DNA from: Clostridia bacterium
Lineage (GTDB): Bacteria; Bacillota; Clostridia; Oscillospirales; QAMX01
NCBI GenBank assembly: GCA_024404415.1
Contig: JAKSPX010000012.1
Coordinates: 1-13,941 of the forward strand
Reading direction: 5' to 3'
DNA length: 13,941 bases
The notes beneath the pieces were generated by a model. It was not told the origin of the DNA and made no database searches. It was given only the letters and a program-made list of their open reading frames with translations. The position numbers and the translations under genes were made by a program. Positions 1 through 6,551 of this stretch are shown here, one piece after another; position 1 is the stretch's first letter; each line of letters starts with the position of its first letter.

Positions 1-2472
1 GAGTGGTATGTCCTTTTCTGCCGCGGTGAGGGCCGCGCCGGATTCGTTGACGTCCGGCGGCAGGACGCGGATGCCCATTTCCGCGGCGGCGGAGATGTAT
101 TCGGCGACCTTTTCACTGTCTCCGAGAACGCTGGTGAGAAGCGCGGCCATGTATTCGCGCGGATAATGGCATTTGAGGTAAGCGGTCTGGTAGGCGACCA
201 CGGCGTAGGCGGTGGCGTGCGCCTTGTTGAAGGCGTAGTTGGCGAATTCCTTGATCTCCTCGAAAAGCGAGGAGGCCACATCCTCGGGAACGCCGCGGGC
301 AAGGCATCCGTCGATGCCTTCGTCTTTGTTGCCGAAGATGAAGTTCTCGCGTTCCTTGACCAGCACGTCCATCTTCTTTTTGCCCATGGCGCGGCGGACG
401 AGGTCGGCGCGGCCGAGGGAATACCCGGCGAGGACGCGGAAAATTTCCATGACCTGCTCCTGGTAGACGATGCAGCCGTAGGTGACGTCCAGAATGTCCT
501 TGAGAAGCGGGTGCGCGTAGGAGACCTCTTCGGGGTGCTGTTTGTTATAGATGTATTTCGGAATGGATTCCATCGGACCGGGGCGATAGAGGGCAATGAG
601 AGCCGTGACCTCCTCGATGGACTGGGCGCGCATGGAGGTGCAGACTGCGGTCATGCCCGCGCTTTCAAGCTGGAAAACGCCGATGGTCTTGCCCTCGGAG
701 AGCATTTTGAAGGTCTCCGGGTCGTCGTCCTTGATGCGGGAAATGTCAAAATCCGGGTCGTAGAGGCGGACGGCCTTTGCGGCGTCGTCGATGATGGTGA
801 GGTTGCGCAGACCGAGGAAGTCCATTTTGAGCAAACCCAGCTCTTCCACCGTGGTCATGGTGTACTGGGTGACGATGCTTTCGTCGTTGCGCGCAAGCGG
901 CACAAAATCCGAGGCGGGCGCGCCGCAGATCACGACGCCGGCGGCGTGGGTGGAGGAATGGCGCGGCATGCCCTCCAGAAGCTCGGCGGTGTCGATGAGC
1001 TTGCGGATGCGGCTGTCGGCGGAATACATCGAAGCGAGCTGGGGGGAGACCTCCAGCGCCTTTTCGATGGTCATTTTCAAATCAAAGGGGATGGCTTTGG
1101 CGACCGCGTCGCATTCGGCGTAGGAAATGCCGAGGGCGCGGCCGACGTCGCGCCCGGCGATCTTGGCCTTCATAGTGCCGGAGGTGATGATCTGCACCAC
1201 GTGGTCCTCTCCGTACTTGCGCGTGACGTAGTCGATGACCTCCTGCCTTCTGAGAGGGCAGAAGTCCATGTCGATATCCGGCATGCTGATGCGTTCCGGA
1301 TTGAGAAAACGCTCGAAATAGAGACGGTAGCGGAAGGGGTCGATGGTGGTGATATTTAAGGCGTAGGCGACAAGGCTTCCTGCGGCGGAGCCGCGGCCGG
1401 GGCCGACGGGAATGCCCTGACTCTTTGCAAAATGGATGAAGTCGTGGGTGATGAGGAAGTAGTCGACAAATCCCATGGACTTGATGACCGAAAGCTCGTA
1501 ATCAAGCTGCTTTTCGTGCTCTTCGGTGACAACGTCGTAGACACGGGCAAGGCCCTCTTTGCAGAGCTTGGTCAGGTAAACAAATGCGTCGGTCTCGCCT
1601 TCCGGGAGCGGGAATTTTGGCAGGTGATAGTGGCCGAATTCAAATTCGACGTTGCATGCTTCGGCGATCTTTAAGGTATTGTCGGCCGCCTCGGGGTATT
1701 CCGGGAAGAGAGCGCGCATCTGCTCGGTCGATTTGATATAGAATTCCGCCGGCTCCAGCTTCATACGGTTGGGGTCGTCGACGGTCTTGTTGGTCTGGAT
1801 GCACATCAGGACGTCCTGAGCGAAGCTGTCCTCCGCGGTGAGGTAGTGGGCGTCGTTGGTGACCACCAGCGGGATGCCGGTCTCGCGGTGGATCCTGGTC
1901 AGGCCGCGGGCCGCTTCCTGCTGCTCGGGGATGGTGTGATCCTGCAATTCCAGGTAAAAATTGCCCTCGCCGAAGATATCCTGCATCATCAGGGCGTATT
2001 CCTTCGCGCCCTCGTAGTTGTCGGCAAGGATCAGGCGGGGAATGGTGCCTGCGATGCAGGCCGAAAGGGCGATCAGACCCTCGTGATACTCCTTCATCAG
2101 GTCGAGGTCGATGCGGGGACGGTTATAGAAGCCCTCTACGTAGGCGGCGGAGACCATTTTGCAGAGGTTGTGGTAGCCGGTCTCGTTTTTGCAGAGGAGG
2201 ATGAGGTGGTGTGCTTCGTAGTCGCGGTCGTAGGTCTTGTCAAAGCGGGTGCGCGGCGCGACGTAGACCTCACAGCCGATGATGGGCTTGACGCCCGCTT
2301 TTTTGGCGGCACGGTAAAATTCGATCACGCCGAACATGCTGCCGTGGTCGGTGATGGCCACCGCGTCCTGCCCCAGGGACTTGACGCGATCCATCAGCTT
2401 GGTGATGCGGCAGGCGCCGTCCAGAAGGCTGTATTCGGTATGCACATGAAGATGAACGAAGTTTTCGGCCAT
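1..2472 (-). CDS. dnaE: DNA polymerase III subunit alpha, DnaE type (5' part, cut by window edge)
   Basis: Catalytic subunit of the replicative DNA polymerase III (family C), which extends primers at the fork in the cytoplasm. I translated 824 uninterrupted residues; family members are about 1150, so roughly the last 330 (late fingers, OB fold, tau-binding region) lie beyond the left edge. An N-terminal PHP domain (about 1-280) starts FVHLHVHTEYSLLDGA and keeps what look like all metal ligands: H9, H11, D18, H43, E68, H89, C139, D207, H209. The family C palm shows GPGRGSAAGSL, then PDIDMDF with D401 and D403, and KMDFLGL with the third catalytic aspartate D551. The fingers contain RPGPM, YQEQVM, RRAMGKKK and FNKAHATAYA. 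The ATG is preceded by GGGAGGTG with 8 nt spacing. It is monocistronic at its 5' end and divergent from the response regulator. The PHP-first layout without an inserted exonuclease domain makes it DnaE rather than PolC. Confidence 0.97.
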   Translation of the reverse strand, partial: MAENFVHLHVHTEYSLLDGACRITKLMDRVKSLGQDAVAITDHGSMFGVIEFYRAAKKAGVKPIIGCEVYVAPRTRFDKTYDRDYEAHHLILLCKNETGYHNLCKMVSAAYVEGFYNRPRIDLDLMKEYHEGLIALSACIAGTIPRLILADNYEGAKEYALMMQDIFGEGNFYLELQDHTIPEQQEAARGLTRIHRETGIPLVVTNDAHYLTAEDSFAQDVLMCIQTNKTVDDPNRMKLEPAEFYIKSTEQMRALFPEYPEAADNTLKIAEACNVEFEFGHYHLPKFPLPEGETDAFVYLTKLCKEGLARVYDVVTEEHEKQLDYELSVIKSMGFVDYFLITHDFIHFAKSQGIPVGPGRGSAAGSLVAYALNITTIDPFRYRLYFERFLNPERISMPDIDMDFCPLRRQEVIDYVTRKYGEDHVVQIITSGTMKAKIAGRDVGRALGISYAECDAVAKAIPFDLKMTIEKALEVSPQLASMYSADSRIRKLIDTAELLEGMPRHSSTHAAGVVICGAPASDFVPLARNDESIVTQYTMTTVEELGLLKMDFLGLRNLTIIDDAAKAVRLYDPDFDISRIKDDDPETFKMLSEGKTIGVFQLESAGMTAVCTSMRAQSIEEVTALIALYRPGPMESIPKYIYNKQHPEEVSYAHPLLKDILDVTYGCIVYQEQVMEIFRVLAGYSLGRADLVRRAMGKKKMDVLVKERENFIFGNKDEGIDGCLARGVPEDVASSLFEEIKEFANYAFNKAHATAYAVVAYQTAYLKCHYPREYMAALLTSVLGDSEKVAEYISAAAEMGIRVLPPDVNESGAALTAAEKDIPL

Positions 2473-2519
2473 GGATGGCACCTCCCTTCCGCAGAAACCG
2501 CAAATAGATGCTCAAAGAT

Positions 2520-2548
2520 ATTTTATAATAAAAATGCCCTTCTGTCAA
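2520..2548 (-). promoter_or_regulatory. Sigma-A type promoter of dnaE
   Basis: On the minus strand a perfect -35 box TTGACA (2548-2543) is followed, after 17 bp, by TAAAAT (2525-2520), five of six matches to the -10 consensus, in an AT-rich stretch. Transcription would start near 2513, giving a leader of about 40 nt that includes the GGGAGGTG ribosome site of dnaE. This is a consensus match only; no transcript data are available. Confidence 0.75.
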
Positions 2549-2577
2549 TCTTTTGATACCGGGGAGCGGTAGATACA

Positions 2578-2614
2578 TTAAGAAAATCTTAAGCTTTTCC
2601 CCTCTTTTGTCTTA
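2578..2614. promoter_or_regulatory. Candidate operator: three TTAAGA/TCTTAA elements
   Basis: TTAAGA (2578-2583), AAA, TCTTAA (2587-2592) form a perfect 6-bp inverted repeat with a 3-nt centre, and TCTTAA recurs at 2609-2614. The two direct copies are 22 bp apart, two helical turns, and the downstream copy overlaps the proposed -35 box. OmpR/PhoB-family regulators commonly bind direct repeats spaced by whole helical turns, so autoregulation by the adjacent regulator is a reasonable inference. The site is AT-rich, so chance occurrence cannot be excluded. Confidence 0.45.
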
Positions 2615-2633
2615 ATGAATTTTGGTATATGAT
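2606..2633 (+). promoter_or_regulatory. Probable promoter of the regulator-kinase-glycosyltransferase operon
   Basis: A weak -35 TTGTCT (2606-2611, four of six consensus positions), a 16 bp spacer and a good -10 TATGAT (2628-2633, five of six) precede the response regulator. Transcription would begin near 2640, which leaves room for the ribosome site at 2652-2656 and argues against translation from the ATG at 2641. The poor -35 box is what one expects of a promoter that needs an activator, and it overlaps one TCTTAA repeat. Confidence 0.55.
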
Positions 2634-2651
2634 ATAGACAATGAAGCAAAC

Positions 2652-2656
2652 GGAGG
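2652..2656 (+). promoter_or_regulatory. Ribosome binding site that fixes the response regulator start
   Basis: GGAGG lies 8 nt before the ATG at 2665. An in-frame ATG at 2641 has no such site upstream and would sit at the predicted transcription start. Starting at 2665 also puts the first beta strand (GILICDDE) at the N-terminus, as usual for receiver domains. Confidence 0.8.
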
Positions 2657-2664
2657 AAATGGAC

Positions 2665-3369
2665 ATGACCGGCATTCTGATCTGTGACGATGAGCGCGAC
2701 ATCGTCTCCGCGTTGAAGATCTATCTTTCCGGGGAGGATTACCGCGTTTATGAAGCCTATAACGGCAGAGAAGCGCTTGAATCCCTGAAGGCGCACGGCG
2801 ACATCCGCCTCGTCCTTCTGGACATCATGATGCCCGAGGTGGACGGCATCACGGCGCTGGCGGGCATCCGTGCCGTGTCCAACGTGCCGGTCATCCTCCT
2901 AAGCGCCAAAAGTGAGGAGGCCGACAAGGTTCTGGGCCTCGGCGTGGGGGCGGATGACTATATTACAAAGCCTTATAGTCCCGTGGAGCTTCTGGCGAGG
3001 GTGAGATCCCAGCTCCGGCGCTACACCCAGCTCGGCGGCGGAACGGAGGGCGACGATCTTCTGAGGATCGGCGGCATCGAGCTTTGCGACCGCGAAAAAA
3101 AAGTCACGCTCGACGGCGAAGAGATCACCCTGACGCCCACCGAATATGACATTCTGAAATTCCTCATGGAGCATGCAGGAGAGGTCTTTTCGCCCAAAGA
3201 GATCTACGCCCGCACAAAGGGGGAAAACCCCTACGGAAGCGAAAATACCGTGGCGGTGCACATCCGCCACCTCCGCGAAAAGCTGGAAATCGACCCCGGT
3301 TCGCCGCGCTACATCAAGGTGGTCTGGGGACAGGGATATAAAATGGAGAAGGGAGAAATGAGAAAATGA
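2665..3369 (+). CDS. OmpR/PhoB-family response regulator (VanR-like)
   Basis: A cytoplasmic two-component response regulator of 234 residues, the usual length of the OmpR family. The receiver domain (about 1-120) has the acidic pair D8/D9, the phospho-acceptor D53 in LLDIMMP, the switch S80 in LLSAK and the conserved K102 in DYITKPY. The C-terminal winged helix (about 130-230) shows LTPTEYDILKFLMEHAG, the recognition-helix region NTVAVHIRHLREKLE, and ends in VWGQGYKME. Phosphorylated by the kinase encoded next, it should dimerise and bind tandem DNA sites. The stop TGA overlaps the kinase ATG (ATGA). The repeats in front of the operon suggest it regulates itself. Similarity to VanR-type regulators is by motif; the target genes cannot be read from sequence, though the co-transcribed glycosyltransferase points to the envelope. 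Confidence 0.95.
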   Translation: MTGILICDDERDIVSALKIYLSGEDYRVYEAYNGREALESLKAHGDIRLVLLDIMMPEVDGITALAGIRAVSNVPVILLSAKSEEADKVLGLGVGADDYITKPYSPVELLARVRSQLRRYTQLGGGTEGDDLLRIGGIELCDREKKVTLDGEEITLTPTEYDILKFLMEHAGEVFSPKEIYARTKGENPYGSENTVAVHIRHLREKLEIDPGSPRYIKVVWGQGYKMEKGEMRK

Positions 3370-5252
3370 AAAAGCAGATCACATTACAGAAATGGATCGC
3401 GTGGGTACTCTTCATCGTGTCGACGGCCGCGCTGGTCATGGCGGGGGCTTTGACCGTGATCGGTGCGGCGGTCGGCATCTATGACGCGCCGATCGAGGGC
3501 GTGGAGGATCACGTTTTCCGGCAGATGATCCATGACGACATGTGGAGCGTCGCCGCCGAATATCATGATCGCGGGGCTGTCGAAAACGACCGCGGAAACA
3601 TCCGCTTTGAGGTATCGAAGGCTGACGCGCCGGATGTGATCCTCGCTTCCAATATGCAGGAGGGGGAAGTGCTTCTGGCGGAGACGGAGCAGCTTTGCGG
3701 CTTTGACGGAGGGTATGTTTATTACGAGGAGAGTGAATGGGAAGAGACCGTCTATTGTGTGCATATCGGCGTCAGCGCGGAGCTGAAGGCGGAAGACCGC
3801 TATCAGAAGATAGCGCCGCTATTCACGACATTTATGAAATACGGGCCGATTCTTGCGGCAGTGACCGCCGTGTCCTTTGTCCTCGCAGTCGCGTCGGGCG
3901 TCTGGCTCTGCTTCCTTGCCGGGAAACGGGAAGGAAAAGAGGGGATCTTCGAGCGCCGGTTTGATAAATGGCCGCTTATTGCCGTTCTATTATTCTATAT
4001 ACTGGCCATAATCGGCAACTGCGGCCTCGCGGCACTGCTGTTTGACGATATTTTCTATGACTGGTCATGGCTTTCCTGGTACGGCACCTCGCTCTGGAAG
4101 CTGATGGTGTGTCTCTTTGTACTGGTGCTCTTACTTGACGCGGCGCTCCTCGCACTGCTTCTTGCCACTGTCTCTGTGAGGATAAAATGTCATACCTTCT
4201 GGAAACGCACCCTCATCGGGCACGTCCTTTCCCTCATCGGCAAAGGCTTCAAGGTACTGCCCTTCGTCTGGAAAAGTGCCGTGATCTACCTGGGAGTCAC
4301 TTTCGCGGAGATCATCATGGCAATGGCACTTTTCTCCCCGTACTGCGACGACGAGATCCCGTTCTTTGTCGTGATCGTTAAAAATACGATCCTTGCCATC
4401 CCGTATTTCTGGGTAGCGGCGAATCTGAAACGTATGAAATACAGCGTTTTGCGCCTTGCGGACGGCGACATCGGCTACAAGACCGACGCCAGCGGTCTCT
4501 TCGGGGAATTCAAGGAGGCCGCGCTCGACCTCAACCGCCTTTCCGACGGGCTTGGCCTTGCGGTGGAAGCGCGCACCAAGAGCGAACGCATGAAGACCGA
4601 GCTCATCACCAACGTTTCTCACGATATCAAAACGCCTCTCACCTCCATCGTGAGCTATGCTGACCTGATCGGCAGAGAGGAGACGGAAAACGAAAAGATC
4701 CACGAATATGCCGACATTCTGAAAAAACAGTCGACAAGGCTCAAAAAGCTTCTGGAGGATCTGGTCGAGGCCTCCAAGGCCGCCACGGGCAACATCAAGG
4801 CGACGCTTATGCCGTGCGACGCAGGCGTGCTCATCACGCAGGCGGTGGGCGAATACGAAGAAAAACTGGCAGAGCATGATCTCACCCTCATCACCGATCT
4901 GCCGGAGACCCCGGTGACGGTCGCGGCGGACGGCAGGCTGACCCAAAGGGTGCTGGATAATCTGATGCAGAATATCACCAAGTACGCCAAGGAAGGCACC
5001 CGCGTCTTCTTAACGCTCAACGAAGCGGGGCAGGTCACGGTGAAGAACACCTCGCGCGACCTCATCCTGCACCCGGAAGAGCTCAGTGAGCGCTTTGTGC
5101 GCGGCGAGAGCTCCCGCACCTCGGAGGGCAACGGCCTCGGGTTGGCCATCGCCTCCAGCCTCATGCAGACCATGGGCGGCAGCCTGAAGATCGACGTGGA
5201 CGGCGACCTCTTCAAGGTCACGCTGCAGTTCGGAGGCGTGAGCGTATCATGA
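3366..5252 (+). CDS. Membrane sensor histidine kinase, six transmembrane segments
   Basis: A 628-residue sensor kinase. Likely membrane segments are at about 10-38, 158-185, 202-226, 242-270, 300-323 and 332-352. The first pair brackets an extracytoplasmic sensor of about 120 residues with an acidic character; the other four form an extra membrane block before the signalling part. A HAMP-like linker (about 352-405, with LRLADGDIGYKTD) leads to the HisKA domain with phospho-acceptor H419 in NVSHDIKTPLTS. The HATPase_c domain (about 520-622) has N-box DNLMQN (531-536), an F box ERFVRGESSR and the G2 box GNGLGLAIA. The G1 box reads KNTSRD instead of DxGxG; this degeneration is common in a clade of Clostridial kinases, so activity is still expected. 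It overlaps both neighbours by ATGA, so regulator, kinase and glycosyltransferase should be co-translated. The signal sensed is unknown. Confidence 0.94.
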   Translation: MKKQITLQKWIAWVLFIVSTAALVMAGALTVIGAAVGIYDAPIEGVEDHVFRQMIHDDMWSVAAEYHDRGAVENDRGNIRFEVSKADAPDVILASNMQEGEVLLAETEQLCGFDGGYVYYEESEWEETVYCVHIGVSAELKAEDRYQKIAPLFTTFMKYGPILAAVTAVSFVLAVASGVWLCFLAGKREGKEGIFERRFDKWPLIAVLLFYILAIIGNCGLAALLFDDIFYDWSWLSWYGTSLWKLMVCLFVLVLLLDAALLALLLATVSVRIKCHTFWKRTLIGHVLSLIGKGFKVLPFVWKSAVIYLGVTFAEIIMAMALFSPYCDDEIPFFVVIVKNTILAIPYFWVAANLKRMKYSVLRLADGDIGYKTDASGLFGEFKEAALDLNRLSDGLGLAVEARTKSERMKTELITNVSHDIKTPLTSIVSYADLIGREETENEKIHEYADILKKQSTRLKKLLEDLVEASKAATGNIKATLMPCDAGVLITQAVGEYEEKLAEHDLTLITDLPETPVTVAADGRLTQRVLDNLMQNITKYAKEGTRVFLTLNEAGQVTVKNTSRDLILHPEELSERFVRGESSRTSEGNGLGLAIASSLMQTMGGSLKIDVDGDLFKVTLQFGGVSVS

Positions 5253-6475
5253 CTCCCGAAGCATTGGCGGTATTCCACAAGGTACTGGACGTCATTTTGG
5301 TCCTCTGTACCTTTTACCAGGTCGTCTTTTTCGCCGCCGGGTTGTTTTTGAAAAAGAAAGAACCGAAAAGCGGTAGACTTCACCGCTTCGCCGTGATGAT
5401 CGCGGCGAGAAACGAGGAAGAGGTCATCGCGCGGCTGGTCGGCGACCTGAAAAACCAGACCTACCCGAAGGGGTATCTGGATATTTACGTGATGAGCGAC
5501 CGCTCGGAGGATCATACGGCGGAGGAAGCGAGAAAAGCCGGAGCCTATGTCTTTGAGCGCCGGACACTGGTGGGCAGAGGCAAGGGCTACGTGCTCCACG
5601 AGCTCTGGGAAAAGATCCGAGAGACCGAAAAGCGGTATGACGGCTATTTCGTCTTCGACGCGGACAACCGCGTGTCGCGGGATTTCGTCGAAAAGATGAA
5701 CGCGGTCTTCTCCTCGGGGCATCCCATCGTCACGGGCAAGCGCCAGTCGACCAACTTCGGCGCGGGTTGGATCGCCGACGGCTACGCGCTGTGGTTCCTG
5801 CGGGACGGCATCCTCAACCGGGCGCGCACGGCCTTCGGGAGCTCCTGCCCCGTCACCGGGACCGGCTTCCTCGTCGCGTCAAGCATCCTGGAGGAATCGG
5901 GCGGATGGCAGTATTTTTCTCTCACAGAGGATTCCGAATTTTCCGCCGACGCGCTCCTCAGAGGTTACAAAGCGGCCTATGCCGACGAGGCGGTGTTCTT
6001 TGACGAGCAGCCGACCGATTTCAAAACCTCCTGGCGGCAGAGGATGCGCTGGAGCAAGGGATACATGGAGGTTTTCTGCCGCTACGGCGCAAGACTTTTT
6101 GCGGGCATCTTCAAAAAAGGCGGCCTTGCCGCGTATGACGCCTGCATGAATCTTCTCCCGGCGGTGGCGTGTACCGCGATATCGGTCATGGCGGACGTCG
6201 TGAGCCTTGTCCTGAGACCCTCCGCCGCGCCGCTTGCCTATTTGTTCCACACTCTTCTCGGGGCGTGGGTGGCGGTCTTCTTCTTCGGCTTGGCCACAGC
6301 CATAAAGGAACGGAAGGCGCTCGGCGTAACTTATCCGCGCCTTTTGAAAGCGGCGGTGACCCTGCCGATCTTCATGATGACCTATCTGCCCATCGCGGTG
6401 GCGGCGCTCTTTTCCAAAGTGGAATGGACGCCCATCCGCCACACGGGGAAGAGCATCCCGGAACAGATGAAATAA
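5249..6475 (+). CDS. Membrane-anchored family 2 glycosyltransferase
   Basis: A 408-residue GT2 enzyme that uses a nucleotide-sugar at the inner face of the membrane. One N-terminal membrane segment (about 10-32) precedes the GT-A domain, and three follow it (about 301-321, 330-353 and 368-390). The catalytic signature is complete: MIAARNEEEV, D84 in MSDRSED, the D137-A-D139 metal motif in FDADN, D228 in TED, and Q264-R-M-R-W268. The TED plus QxxRW pair is typical of processive, cellulose- or hyaluronan-synthase-like GT2 enzymes, so an extracellular polysaccharide or glycolipid is a plausible product; the sugar cannot be inferred. The ATG overlaps the kinase stop; GGAGG at 5232-5236 is 12 nt upstream, so coupling probably aids initiation. 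No export or polymer-modifying partner gene follows; the operon ends at a hairpin. Confidence 0.93.
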   Translation: MTPEALAVFHKVLDVILVLCTFYQVVFFAAGLFLKKKEPKSGRLHRFAVMIAARNEEEVIARLVGDLKNQTYPKGYLDIYVMSDRSEDHTAEEARKAGAYVFERRTLVGRGKGYVLHELWEKIRETEKRYDGYFVFDADNRVSRDFVEKMNAVFSSGHPIVTGKRQSTNFGAGWIADGYALWFLRDGILNRARTAFGSSCPVTGTGFLVASSILEESGGWQYFSLTEDSEFSADALLRGYKAAYADEAVFFDEQPTDFKTSWRQRMRWSKGYMEVFCRYGARLFAGIFKKGGLAAYDACMNLLPAVACTAISVMADVVSLVLRPSAAPLAYLFHTLLGAWVAVFFFGLATAIKERKALGVTYPRLLKAAVTLPIFMMTYLPIAVAALFSKVEWTPIRHTGKSIPEQMK

Positions 6476-6505
6476 AGGCGCATCTATTAAGAGCTTTATA
6501 TAATA

Positions 6506-6537
6506 AACCGACCCGTGTCAGGAGACACAGGTCGGTT
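6506..6537. terminator. Shared hairpin terminator between converging operons
   Basis: AACCGACC (6506-6513) pairs with GGTCGGTT (6530-6537); after a C/A mismatch, GTGTC (6515-6519) pairs with GACAC (6524-6528) around an AGGA loop. The stem lies 30 nt after the glycosyltransferase stop and 15 nt after the penicillin-binding protein stop, flanked by AT-rich sequence on both sides but with no long run of T. It probably ends both converging transcripts; the weak U-tracts leave efficiency uncertain. Confidence 0.75.
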
Positions 6538-6551
6538 CATTATATTGGTGA

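Noticed and set aside
166..1359. 397-codon plus-strand frame antisense to dnaE
   Set aside because: It lies wholly within conserved DnaE palm and fingers coding sequence; composition (Val, Gly, Asp, His) is that of a complementary-strand shadow.
2641..2664. Longer N-terminus of the response regulator from the ATG at 2641
   Set aside because: That ATG coincides with the predicted transcription start and lacks a ribosome site, whereas the ATG at 2665 has GGAGG 8 nt upstream.
4655..5722. 355-codon minus-strand frame across the kinase-glycosyltransferase junction
   Set aside because: It covers the HATPase and GT2 catalytic regions in antisense, with no motif or ribosome site.
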